Assembly: GCF_014237865.1 (NCBI RefSeq)
Contig: NZ_JACJUU010000003.1
Coordinates: forward strand, 124,001-188,000
Reading direction: 5' to 3'
DNA from: Pusillimonas minor
Lineage (GTDB): Bacteria > Pseudomonadota > Gammaproteobacteria > Burkholderiales > Burkholderiaceae_B
Length of the DNA stretch: 64,000 bases
Part shown: piece after piece, positions 1 to 7,097 of the stretch
Layout of the letters: the number at the start of each line of letters is the position of its first letter
How positions within the stretch are numbered: the first letter of the stretch is position 1
Translations under genes and position numbers: made by a program
Notes under the pieces: model-generated
What the model was told of the DNA's origin: nothing
The model's input: the letters and a program-made list of their open reading frames with translations, nothing else
The model's database searches: none

Positions 1-2
1 GC

Positions 3-539
3 GAGGGTTTCATCAAGAATCGCTACGTGGGCCGCACCTTTATCATGCCGGGCCAGGCGGTGCGCAAGAAGTCGGTGCGTCAAAAGCTCAACGCCATCGA
101 CATGGAGTTCAAGGGCAAAAACGTGTTGCTGGTCGACGACTCAATTGTGCGCGGTACCACCAGCCGCCAAATTGTCGATATGGCACGCGAGGCCGGCGCC
201 AACAAGGTGTTCTTTGCGTCTGCGGCGCCACCCGTGCGCTTCCCCAATGTGTACGGTATCGATATGCCCACGCAATCCGAGCTGATTGCGCATGGGCGCG
301 ACGCCGATGCCGTCGCCCGCGAAATCGGGGCCAATGGGCTGGTTTACCAGGCGCTGTCCGACCTCGAAAGCACCTTGTCCGACTTAAACCCGGCCATGCA
401 CACCTTCGAGTCGTCGTGCTTCAACGGCCAGTATATTACCGGCGATATTGATGCCGGCTACCTTGAGCGCTTAAGCCAGACACGCGGCGGCACCGCTCCG
501 ACGGCCGGCAACAACGGCAACGAAAACGACGATAGCTAA
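3..539 (+). CDS. purF: Amidophosphoribosyltransferase, C-terminal part (5' end outside window)
   Basis: This is the end of glutamine PRPP amidotransferase, which makes 5-phosphoribosylamine in the first step of purine synthesis. About 178 residues are present and the reading frame is open to the window edge. The PRPP-binding signature [14 protein letters not shown] lies about residues 41-54 of the visible part, followed by the conserved [15 protein letters not shown] stretch. The last 25 or so residues are low-complexity (Gly/Asn/Thr-rich), as is common at PurF C-termini. The glutaminase domain lies upstream of the window. A hairpin terminator follows at 632-667. Confidence 0.95.
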   Translation, partial: EGFIKNRYVGRTFIMPGQAVRKKSVRQKLNAIDMEFKGKNVLLVDDSIVRGTTSRQIVDMAREAGANKVFFASAAPPVRFPNVYGIDMPTQSELIAHGRDADAVAREIGANGLVYQALSDLESTLSDLNPAMHTFESSCFNGQYITGDIDAGYLERLSQTRGGTAPTAGNNGNENDDS

Positions 540-631
540 AGCGGTGATAGTTAAGTTCGTAATAAGCCAAGCGACGATAATTTAGACGGCCACACATAGT
601 TTCCCGCGTAGTCTCTTCGGCAAACTCATCC

Positions 632-670
632 AATGCCCCAAAAAGAACCCGTTTTTTTTGGGGCATTTTG
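632..670 (+). terminator. Rho-independent terminator after purF
   Basis: The arms AATGCCCCAAAAA and TTTTTGGGGCATT pair across a short loop, and T-rich sequence follows. The position, about 95 bp after the purF stop, fits transcription termination of purF. Confidence 0.7.
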
Positions 671-830
671 TTTTTGCGCGCTGCTGTCCATTTTGTAGTC
701 GACGGCGTCGGGCAGGCCGGCTTGTATTGCGCGATAGCGCCATCACCGGCACGGTGACAGCGTTGGCTCGTTGACTTAGGCGAAGATCAGGGTGAACCCT
801 GATGGCTGATTTCATTTGTTATGAATAAAA

Positions 831-856
831 TATGAACATATTGTTCATAAATGAAC
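831..856. promoter_or_regulatory. Overlapping palindromes in front of the FAD monooxygenase (candidate IclR operator)
   Basis: TATGAACA-TAT-TGTTCATA (831-849) is a perfect 8-bp inverted repeat. It overlaps a second perfect one, GTTCAT-AA-ATGAAC (843-856). The sites end 22 bp before the preferred start codon at 879, so a bound protein would affect transcription. IclR-family regulators often bind such GTTC/GAAC palindromes, and three IclR genes lie in this region. The assignment to a particular regulator is inference. Confidence 0.55.
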
Positions 857-878
857 TTTTTATTCGCAAGGAATGATA

Positions 879-2018
879 ATGACGGCACAGCGTATTGGAA
901 TATCAGGCGCAGGCATTGGTGGCTTGACGGCGGCCATTGCCCTGCAAAACATGGGCAAAACGGTTGTTTTGTACGAACAGGCGCGCGAATTCGCGCGTGT
1001 GGGGGCCGACATCAACCTGACGCCCAACGCTGTGCGCGCCCTTGATGGTCTGGGTATTGGCGACGCCTTGCGCAAAACCGCTGCCCGCCCCGCGTTTCGC
1101 ATCAGTCGCGACGGCGTAACGGGCGAGGAAACCTCACGCATTGAAATGGCCAATGCGGCTCAACAAAAGTACGGGGCACCTCAGCTCACCATGCACCGCG
1201 CCGACCTGATGACCGCACTTGAAAACGCAGTCAAGCCGGCGTCCGTGCAGTTCAAGAAGCGTGTAAAAACCGTCAAGCAACGCGACGGCAAGGTGCACGT
1301 CGGCTTTGAGGACGGCAGCCAGGACATGGTTGATGTGCTGATCGGGGCCGACGGTATACATTCGTCGGTACGCACCGCCCTGTTTGGGCCCGAACAGCCC
1401 GAATTTACCGGTGTGGTTGCATATCGCGCGGTTGTGCCCGTCGAAAAGCTGGCCGGTTTGCCCGACCTGGATGCATTTACCAAATGGTGGGGTACGGCGC
1501 CCGAAGTGCAAATTGTGACTTTCCCGCTTAATAGTGGAAAAGATATGTTCATTTTCGCCACCATTCCCCAAGAGGGATGGAATCTGGAGTCGTGGACGGC
1601 GCCGGGCGATGTCAGCGAGTTCAAGTCACTTTATGAAGACTTTCATCCGCAGGCACGCGCGTTTCTGGATGCTTGCGACTCGGTGCTGAAGTCGGCCTTG
1701 TATGTGCGCGACCCGTTGCCCAAATGGTTTGACGGCCACTGCGTTCTGATGGGCGATGCCTGCCACCCGATGATGCCATTTATGGCGCAGGGCGCGGGGC
1801 AGGCTATCGAAGATGGTATTGTTCTGGCCCGCTCCCTGAACGACCCGCAGTTTGATACGGTATCGCAGGCGCTGCAGGCCTACCAACAGGCCCGTCACGA
1901 TCGCACCGCACAAATACAAATGGGTTCGCGCGGCAATAACTGGCTCAAGGCCGGTACCAACGCCGACTGGGTCTACGCTTACGATGCCTGGTCGGTACCA
2001 TTGGTCGCACAGGCATAA
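879..2018 (+). CDS. FAD-dependent aromatic monooxygenase (6-hydroxynicotinate 3-monooxygenase / salicylate hydroxylase-like)
   Basis: This is a group A flavin monooxygenase of 379 residues that should hydroxylate, often with decarboxylation, an activated aromatic or pyridine acid using NAD(P)H and O2. It shows the three family motifs: the GAGIGG dinucleotide fold near residue 10, the IGADGIHSSVR 'DG' motif near 157, and LMGDACHPMMPFMAQGAGQAIEDG-type FAD-binding sequence near 290. From memory it resembles NicC (6-hydroxynicotinate 3-monooxygenase) in the C-terminal half. Two start codons are possible (873 and 879); 879 is preferred because AAGGA at 868-872 is then correctly spaced. It is followed by an IclR gene in the same direction. 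The substrate is not established. Confidence 0.8.
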   Translation: MTAQRIGISGAGIGGLTAAIALQNMGKTVVLYEQAREFARVGADINLTPNAVRALDGLGIGDALRKTAARPAFRISRDGVTGEETSRIEMANAAQQKYGAPQLTMHRADLMTALENAVKPASVQFKKRVKTVKQRDGKVHVGFEDGSQDMVDVLIGADGIHSSVRTALFGPEQPEFTGVVAYRAVVPVEKLAGLPDLDAFTKWWGTAPEVQIVTFPLNSGKDMFIFATIPQEGWNLESWTAPGDVSEFKSLYEDFHPQARAFLDACDSVLKSALYVRDPLPKWFDGHCVLMGDACHPMMPFMAQGAGQAIEDGIVLARSLNDPQFDTVSQALQAYQQARHDRTAQIQMGSRGNNWLKAGTNADWVYAYDAWSVPLVAQA

Positions 2019-2019
2019 A

Positions 2020-2075
2020 GCCAGGCACACGGCACTGGCATTTAAAAGAAAGTGCCAGGCCCCCATTTTTCACCC
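2020..2075. repeat. Inverted GTGCCAGGC-type repeat
   Basis: The segment has GCCAGGCAC, GCACTGGCA and GTGCCAGGC in close succession around a short A-rich centre, followed by CCCCATTTTT. It can fold into a hairpin and may terminate the monooxygenase transcript. It also looks like the short GTGCCAGGCAC palindromes that are dispersed in some proteobacterial genomes; that comparison is from memory. Confidence 0.4.
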
Positions 2076-2104
2076 AATACGTAGCATCAGGCACCGTATC
2101 AACG

Positions 2105-2878
2105 ATGGCAGAAGATAACGAAACGTCCGCTAACGCCCTGGTCACTCCGGTGATAAGGGGTTTGAAGCTGCTCGAATACATCGTGCAGGGTGGCAATACG
2201 CAAAACCTCAGCGAAGTTGGGCGTCTGATTGACGTAAACAGGGTAACCGTCATGCGTCTGCTGGCAACGCTTGAGCACGAAGGCATGATCGAAAAACTGC
2301 CCGGCGGCGGGCATCAGGTAGGGCTGCGTTATTTGACAATGTCGGCATCGGCATTGGCCGGCCACGACCTGATCGCCGCAGGACGGCGGGTTGTGCGCAA
2401 TTTATGCCAAACACTGGGTTTTGCGGCGTACCTCAGCCTGCCCGATGGGCAAGATATTGTTTACGTTGTGCGCGAAATGCCGCCGGCAGGCCTGGTCAGT
2501 CTGATTACTATTGGCAGTCGTGTGGCCGCACATCGGGCGGCCCCGGGGCAGGCCATGCTGGCTGCCCGGCAAGCCTTGAACGGTCGCGGTGTCCCTATGG
2601 CCGAATCATCAGCCGACACCAGGCACGAACAGTCGGCCGAACAGCCTGAAGACGTCACCCCTGGTAGTGTTGTCTGGCGTCATTCGGGGCTGGAGCAGGG
2701 TATCAGCGCGTGCGCCGCCGCTGTTCTCGGGCCAGACGGACACCCTGTTGCGGCGCTTAGCGTTGCCGGGCCATCGGCCCGGTTCGACGATGCATCGGTG
2801 CAGATACAGGTGGCCCAAAAAATAATGCAGGCGGCCCGTCAGCTGTCGTCAATTTCAAATATTTCGAGCATTCAGTGA
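2105..2878 (+). CDS. IclR-family transcriptional regulator (A)
   Basis: This 257-residue protein has the IclR layout. An N-terminal winged helix-turn-helix covers about residues 15-75 (GLKLLEYIV, then VNRVTVMRLLATLEHEGMIEK). A C-terminal effector domain follows, with LRYLTMSASALAG, DIVYVVREMP and ISACAAAVLGPDGHPVAALSVAGP. It lies 86 bp after the FAD monooxygenase on the same strand and is likely its regulator. Its 3' end overlaps the 3' end of the opposite-strand IclR gene by 24 bp. The effector domain looks less typical than in the other two IclR proteins here (the loop around residues 155-190 is Ser/Glu-rich), so it belongs to a different subgroup. Confidence 0.85.
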   Translation: MAEDNETSANALVTPVIRGLKLLEYIVQGGNTQNLSEVGRLIDVNRVTVMRLLATLEHEGMIEKLPGGGHQVGLRYLTMSASALAGHDLIAAGRRVVRNLCQTLGFAAYLSLPDGQDIVYVVREMPPAGLVSLITIGSRVAAHRAAPGQAMLAARQALNGRGVPMAESSADTRHEQSAEQPEDVTPGSVVWRHSGLEQGISACAAAVLGPDGHPVAALSVAGPSARFDDASVQIQVAQKIMQAARQLSSISNISSIQ

Positions 2879-3673
2879 CATTGAAAGCTCGCGTGCCGCC
2901 GAGACGACTTTAGCCACAAGAATATCGCGATCGGTGTCAGGGATATGCACAGCGGGTACGGTAAGCCCCAGGGCCGCCGTGACCTTGCCCGTATCATCAA
3001 ATACCGGTGCGGCAATGGTCGAAATATTCGATTCGAAAAAGCCCTCTTCAAGCACGTACCCCCGGCTTTTATCGGTTTGCAGCAACCGGAATAGGTCGTG
3101 TACCGTACCCGGCGTATTGGGGCCATGCGCCTGCAGGTGTTCTTCGGGGTAAAGCTGCTGCAATTGCCCAAGCGTGTGATGGCTGAGCAGTACCCGCCCC
3201 AATACCGTGGCGTGCGCTGGCAGACGTGTACCAATGTGAACAGAGCTGCTGAACACCGACGAAGGCGCTACTTTCTGTACATAAACGATGTCACGGGCAT
3301 CGCGAATCACCAGGTTTGATGAATAACCGGTTTCGTTGCGTAAACGCTCAAGAATTGGGCGGCTTAGATCAGTAATGCTTAACGAGGCCAGATATTCGAA
3401 GCCCAGCCTGAGCACGGCAGTGCCCAACTGGTAATCACGTCCGTTATTCAGACGCTCGACAAAACCCAGGTTTTCTAGTGTGACCAAAAGCCTGAAAACA
3501 GTCGTGCGTGGCACCTGCAGCCGCCGCGCCAGATCGGGAGCCGTCAGGGTAGGCGTTTGTCGCGAAAACTCAGCAAGTATGCGTAAGCCGCGTTCAAGCC
3601 CGGGCACCGAATACTTTTCGGTCTTGTCTGTCTCCGCGGCTTGCCCGATGGTCATGGGTTCTAGTGCAGCCAT
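2855..3673 (-). CDS. IclR-family transcriptional regulator (B)
   Basis: This 272-residue IclR protein begins its conserved part with KYSVPGLERGLRILAEFSRQ (HTH about residues 20-90; RTTVFRLLVTLENLGFVER is the recognition segment). The effector domain has IVYVQKVAP, GTRLPAHATVLGRVLL and AAPVFDDTGKVTAALGLTVPA. It is closely related to the third IclR protein (11156-12133), which starts with the same VPGLERGL.IL..FSR signature, so the two look like paralogues controlling the two arms of the cluster. The upstream sequence carries two palindromic elements (3683-3698 and 3708-3727) overlapping its likely promoter, which suggests autoregulation. Confidence 0.88.
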   Translation of the reverse strand: MAALEPMTIGQAAETDKTEKYSVPGLERGLRILAEFSRQTPTLTAPDLARRLQVPRTTVFRLLVTLENLGFVERLNNGRDYQLGTAVLRLGFEYLASLSITDLSRPILERLRNETGYSSNLVIRDARDIVYVQKVAPSSVFSSSVHIGTRLPAHATVLGRVLLSHHTLGQLQQLYPEEHLQAHGPNTPGTVHDLFRLLQTDKSRGYVLEEGFFESNISTIAAPVFDDTGKVTAALGLTVPAVHIPDTDRDILVAKVVSAARELSMSLNARNI

Positions 3674-3682
3674 AATTATTTT

Positions 3683-3698
3683 GTTTTATATATGAACT
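3683..3698. promoter_or_regulatory. 16-bp element shared with the transporter promoter (candidate IclR site)
   Basis: GTTTTATATATGAACT lies 10-25 bp upstream of the start codon of IclR B. The exact reverse complement occurs at 6154-6169, upstream of the ABC transporter operon. The element is itself a partial inverted repeat of the GTTY...RAAC form typical of IclR sites. That it is an operator is inference. Confidence 0.5.
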
Positions 3699-3707
3699 AA
3701 AAAGCGA

Positions 3708-3727
3708 CATTGTCCTATAGAACAATG
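3708..3727. promoter_or_regulatory. 20-bp near-perfect palindrome upstream of IclR B
   Basis: CATTGTCCTATAGAACAATG differs from its own reverse complement at a single base pair. It lies 35 bp upstream of the IclR B start codon and 56 bp after the stop codon of the RidA-like gene read on the same strand. It is probably an operator for IclR B or a neighbouring regulator. Confidence 0.5.
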
Positions 3728-3782
3728 CCGCCAGCAACCGCGCTCGAAACAACGGGCGCACAGCCAAAACTGTTGACCCGGT

Positions 3783-4217
3783 TCAGTTGCGGGTCACCTG
3801 ACTCATGAAGACGTCAAGTCGGGCGAAGGCATCTATTTCGATGGTCAGGTTCGGGAACGCAAACCCTTTGACTTCGACCAGGGTCGAGCAGGGGAAAGGC
3901 GACTTGAACCAAGCCTGACGCACTTCTGAGACGACACCCTTGTCATTAATGTCAGTAACATAAATGACCAGCTTATAGATGTTGTCCAGACTACCGCCGG
4001 CGGCAACCAGCATAGCCTGGATTTTTTCAATAATGCGTGTCGCCTGGGCATAGGTGGACAAGACGTTACCCTGAGCATCTATGGCCGGGTTGGCCGTGAC
4101 CCCAGAAATAACGACTTCGTTACCCACGACCAGGCAATTTGACCAGGTCGCATTTGCAGGCTCGGGGGCTTCGGGCACCACGACATGCCTGACCGGTAGA
4201 GACACTGGCACTGACAT
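3783..4217 (-). CDS. RidA/YjgF-family protein, divergent member
   Basis: This 144-residue protein has the RidA (enamine/imine deaminase) fold pattern: WSNCLVVGNEVVISGVTA, then ATRIIEKIQAMLVAAGGSLDNIYKLVIYVTD and LTIEIDAFA near the end. Canonical RidA proteins carry an Arg in the motif FPARST that holds the substrate carboxylate. Here the aligned sequence is FPCST, so the Arg is replaced by Cys. It should therefore not be assumed to act on 2-aminoacrylate; pathway-specific roles (for example 2-aminomuconate deaminase-like) are known for other family members. Its start codon follows the Rieske gene stop directly, so the two are probably co-transcribed. Confidence 0.82.
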   Translation of the reverse strand: MSVPVSLPVRHVVVPEAPEPANATWSNCLVVGNEVVISGVTANPAIDAQGNVLSTYAQATRIIEKIQAMLVAAGGSLDNIYKLVIYVTDINDKGVVSEVRQAWFKSPFPCSTLVEVKGFAFPNLTIEIDAFARLDVFMSQVTRN

Positions 4218-5255
4218 TTACTTTACGCCGCGCGCCAGTTGTTCGGTGGCCAGCTTGCGCAACTGACGGCGAACGCGGGTAATGCCCACGTCGTGCTGAT
4301 ACAGGTGCTCGCGCTGGTTGGCGTCGGGCTCCATTTGCTCGAGAACAACACGGTCTTGCTCAAGCACGGCCCAGTGGCGCGCTTCGAGGCGGTTTTTGTA
4401 CAAGAAGCGCCATGCATCGCGCTGCCAGCCCGATACCTTGCGGGTGCGCCAATGAAATACGGCGGCAATATTGGGCCCAATGGGGGTGTAGCAGCCAATA
4501 ATACCGAAGTTGCCGCCGGGGCCGCCGGTTTTGGGGTAGGGGATTTCAAGGCGCAGCCAGTGCAGGCCGGTGTCGGCCCATTCCGACCAGTCGAAGTTGA
4601 CGTCGCGTTGACCCGCTTTTTCAAAGATGACGCCATGGTCGGTATCGCGCAGCTGGAATTGAGCCGAACGGGAACCCACCGACATGCTGTGTGACTGTTT
4701 ATGCAGGTATGTGCCGTGCATTGGATCCATCACGTTGTCGATAACGTAGCGGTAGTCGCCGCGCCATTCGGTGTAACACAAGAATGATGAGTACTCGTCA
4801 GATACAAGCTGTTCGGGCAGGACCAGCGGTGGCGGTTCGTCGATATTTTCGGACGAATTGAACATGAAGATGACGCCGTTGCTTTCTTTCAGGTGAAAAG
4901 CACGCGTAGGGCGGGAGCCTTCGAGCTTGCAGCCGGGGCTGCCCGGTACCGACACGACAGTACCATCGCTGCGGACTTCGACACCATGGTAGCCGCAGGC
5001 AATTTTATTGCCCAGCGGGATACCGAACGACAGCGGTGCGCCGCGATGTGGGCAGTGGTCTTCCAGACAGTGCGGGTTGCCTTCGGCATCGCGCCACAGC
5101 ACCAGTTTGTGGCCTAAACGGCGCAAAGAAACGGGCGTCTCTTTCACGAAATCCGACGGACAGATGGCATACCAAAGGTCTTTCAGGCCATCGGTCAGGA
5201 TCTTCTGAATAGCCTCTTCGTTGTTCGCAGTGTTGGTTGCGTTAGCGGTGGTCAT
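4218..5255 (-). CDS. Rieske non-heme iron oxygenase, terminal (alpha) subunit
   Basis: This 345-residue protein is a ring-hydroxylating or O/N-demethylating oxygenase of the phthalate/vanillate-type (alpha-only) group. The Rieske [2Fe-2S] ligands are visible as C68-P-H70 (DHCPHRGA) and C87-x2-H90 (ACGYHG). The mononuclear iron motif is N174-x2-D177-x2-H180-x4-H185 (DNVMDPMHGTYLH). The start at 5255 is chosen because AGGAA lies just upstream; the frame extends further 5' but without homology. It lies between two small genes and the RidA-like gene on one strand. No dedicated reductase or ferredoxin gene is adjacent, so electrons must come from elsewhere. The substrate is unknown. Confidence 0.9.
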   Translation of the reverse strand: MTTANATNTANNEEAIQKILTDGLKDLWYAICPSDFVKETPVSLRRLGHKLVLWRDAEGNPHCLEDHCPHRGAPLSFGIPLGNKIACGYHGVEVRSDGTVVSVPGSPGCKLEGSRPTRAFHLKESNGVIFMFNSSENIDEPPPLVLPEQLVSDEYSSFLCYTEWRGDYRYVIDNVMDPMHGTYLHKQSHSMSVGSRSAQFQLRDTDHGVIFEKAGQRDVNFDWSEWADTGLHWLRLEIPYPKTGGPGGNFGIIGCYTPIGPNIAAVFHWRTRKVSGWQRDAWRFLYKNRLEARHWAVLEQDRVVLEQMEPDANQREHLYQHDVGITRVRRQLRKLATEQLARGVK

Positions 5256-5274
5256 AAGTAGTTCCTGTTGCAGA

Positions 5275-5511
5275 TTATTCGGCGGCCAGGCGGCTGAGTT
5301 CAGCAGCCAATACCTCGGGCGTCCAGAGGTCGGTGGTGAGTGGCTGGGGCCCTTGCGCATTCAGGAACTCGACCAGCGGCTCAAGGGTGTCGATGCCCGA
5401 CGCAAAGGCGCGTTCGAGTGAATCGCCCAGCAGGTTCTCGTAGGCGGTGGGTTCTTTGGTGCGTGCCTGGTGAGGTTCCAGGTAGCAAGGCGTGAGGTAG
5501 CGGTCTAGCAT
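5275..5511 (-). CDS. Small protein, possibly 'recombinase-like HTH' type, in the Rieske operon
   Basis: This 78-residue protein begins MLDRYLTPCYLEPHQART and ends TTDLWTPEVLAAELSRLAAE. The pattern 'YLTP..PHQAR..PT.YE.LLGD.LE.AFA.GI..L..LV..LN..GP....LWT...L..EL.RL' matches, from memory, small proteins annotated as recombinase-like helix-turn-helix domain proteins that are often found beside Rieske oxygenases. The ribosome site GGAGG lies inside the end of the upstream gene (stop TAA directly followed by this ATG), so it is translationally coupled. The function is unknown; a subunit, chaperone or small regulator are all possible. Confidence 0.6.
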   Translation of the reverse strand: MLDRYLTPCYLEPHQARTKEPTAYENLLGDSLERAFASGIDTLEPLVEFLNAQGPQPLTTDLWTPEVLAAELSRLAAE

Positions 5512-5832
5512 TTATTGGCCTCCGTTGCGTACGCGTTCTTTGATCCGTTCGCGCACAGGAATAAAGTCATATGTGGGAAAACATTCGGTGGTGAAGACGC
5601 CCCAGGCCGAGCGTTCGAGCTCGACATTGACGATGGGGAGCAAGTGCGGTGGCACGCGCAGCGTGACAATTTGCCCAAAGCCCATGGCTACCGTCCAGGA
5701 CACAATTTCAACCCCTTCGGGGGGGAAGCGATCCCACCATGCGGCAGCTTTAAGCTTGCCCTGGATGGTGTCGAGGTTCTGCGATTGGTCGTGTTTTAAA
5801 AAGACCGTAAGCAGGGTGGTGTCGGCAGACAT
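5512..5832 (-). CDS. Small conserved protein of unknown function, first gene of the Rieske operon
   Basis: This 106-residue protein begins MSADTTLLTVFLKHDQSQNLD. It contains WWDRFPPEGVEIVSWTVAMGFGQIVTLRVPPHLLPIVNVELERSAWG. The alternating strand/helix pattern (TLLTVFLKHD, IVSWTVAMGFGQIVTLRV, LLPIVNVELERSAW) resembles a ferredoxin-like alpha/beta-barrel fold of the muconolactone-isomerase or antibiotic-monooxygenase size class; that is only a guess. A good ribosome site (GGAG) precedes the start. It is tightly coupled to the 78-residue gene and the Rieske oxygenase. I do not recognise the family. Confidence 0.6.
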   Translation of the reverse strand: MSADTTLLTVFLKHDQSQNLDTIQGKLKAAAWWDRFPPEGVEIVSWTVAMGFGQIVTLRVPPHLLPIVNVELERSAWGVFTTECFPTYDFIPVRERIKERVRNGGQ

Positions 5833-6231
5833 TGAGGACTCCGGTTAGGTGTAACGACGAAGCACATTTTTGCGACCAATGACTGGCTTCTTCGTTTGTT
5901 CCATATATTAAACGATGTTTTATTTTTTGCTAGTGTAGGTCTGCGTCGAAGGGCGAGCTATTAGTATAAACCCCTAAAAATGGCTGGCGGTAATTTATAA
6001 ACCATTGATAAAAATAAAATAATTTTTTATTTGAAATCGAAAAAATGTCGGTCGACTGCACTTTTTCTGCACGTCAGTTGACCTGATAAAGGGTTATCCC
6101 TAATGTCTTAAGACGAGCTCAAGCGATAAAGTTTGTTCAATTCACAAAACGCCAGTTCATATATAAAACGCATTAAGCGTGTTACGAGTCTCGGCTCAAT
6201 ACTTTAATGCGCTATCAAGGAGCCCGACCTG
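5833..6231. promoter_or_regulatory. Divergent control region between the Rieske operon and the transporter operon
   Basis: This is 399 bp of unusually AT-rich DNA with no gene. It contains a GTTCCATATATTAAAC element (5898-5913) near the Rieske-operon start, and AGTTCATATATAAAAC (6154-6169) near the transporter start. TTGTTCAATTCACAA (6133-6147) and a GGGTTATCCC inverted repeat near 6094 are also present. Promoters for both directions must lie here; exact -10/-35 boxes were not assigned. Confidence 0.6.
6154..6169. promoter_or_regulatory. Shared 16-bp element upstream of the ABC transporter operon
   Basis: AGTTCATATATAAAAC is the exact reverse complement of the element in front of IclR B (3683-3698). 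It lies about 62 bp upstream of the first transporter gene. It is a candidate binding site for one of the IclR regulators. Confidence 0.5.
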
Positions 6232-7014
6232 ATGGTTGAAATTGAATTCCGAAACGTGCGCAAGTCGTTTATCGACAAGCAAACTTCAAAGCCCATTACG
6301 GCGGTTACCAATGTCTCTTTGTCCATCCAGAAGGGCGAGGTCGTATCGCTGATCGGGCCGTCGGGTTGTGGCAAAAGCACGTTGCTTAACATGGGGTCGG
6401 GCTTGTATGCCCCCACCGAGGGCGAGGTTTATGTTGCCGGCAAGCTGGTGACCAAGCCCGTGCGCGAAGTGGCATTCATGCTGCAAAAAGATTTGCTGAT
6501 GCAGTGGCGCACCATTGAAGACAACGTGGCGTTGGGACTCGAGATCGCGGGCGTATCGCATGCCGAGCGCATGAAAGTGGCGCACGAGCTTTTGTACAAG
6601 TGCCACCTGAAGGGTTTCGAAAAACACTACCCCTATCAACTGTCGGGCGGCATGCGCCAGCGCGCAGCCTTGGCGCGTACGTTGGCGGTCGACCCGCAAG
6701 TCATGTTGCTCGACGAGCCGTTCTCGGCGCTTGATGCACAAACCAAAATGGTGCTGCAGCAAGATCTGGCCGAAATGCTTTACGAGAAGAAACGTACGGC
6801 CTTGTTCATTACCCACGATCTGGTCGAAGCTGTCGCGCTGTCCGACCGGCTGCTCGTCATGAGCGAGCGTCCCGGCACCATCATCGAAGAAATCCCCATC
6901 GATTTGCCTATGCGCGAAAACCCGCTTGAGCGGCGAAAAATGTCCGAAGTCGGGCCATTGGTCGGCCGTCTGATGGACTTGCTGAAAATCGGCAAGGAAG
7001 AAGCCCTGCACTAA
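6232..7014 (+). CDS. ABC transporter ATPase, NitT/TauT (nitrate/sulfonate/aromatic acid) type
   Basis: This 260-residue cytoplasmic ATPase energises uptake. Walker A is GPSGCGKST (residues about 43-51), the Q-loop is MLQKDLLMQW, the signature LSGGMRQR is near 144, Walker B VMLLDEP is near 165, and the switch His is in FITHDL. The length and the SSU/TauB-like C-terminus fit the nitrate/sulfonate/taurine family, members of which also import phthalate-like acids and pyrimidine precursors. It is the first gene of a 12-gene plus-strand run with the binding protein and permease directly downstream. Confidence 0.92.
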   Translation: MVEIEFRNVRKSFIDKQTSKPITAVTNVSLSIQKGEVVSLIGPSGCGKSTLLNMGSGLYAPTEGEVYVAGKLVTKPVREVAFMLQKDLLMQWRTIEDNVALGLEIAGVSHAERMKVAHELLYKCHLKGFEKHYPYQLSGGMRQRAALARTLAVDPQVMLLDEPFSALDAQTKMVLQQDLAEMLYEKKRTALFITHDLVEAVALSDRLLVMSERPGTIIEEIPIDLPMRENPLERRKMSEVGPLVGRLMDLLKIGKEEALH

Positions 7015-7097
7015 GCGAGACATACATCGCAGTGTGCATCAAATGATCTATCCATATATACGCAGTCCTCAACACCCCTAAAAATCCGGAGGAAGTA

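Larger units (their letters stand above)
540..872. other. Intergenic region between purF and the FAD monooxygenase
   Basis: No convincing gene is present; the short reading frames here lack homology or a ribosome site. It holds the purF terminator (632-667) and, at its right end (815-872), an AT-rich promoter-like stretch with overlapping palindromes that probably bind a regulator. Confidence 0.6.

Noticed and set aside
6286-7023. Long minus-strand reading frame opposite the transporter ATPase gene
   Set aside because: It is the complement of a clear Walker-motif gene, with no family motifs or ribosome site.
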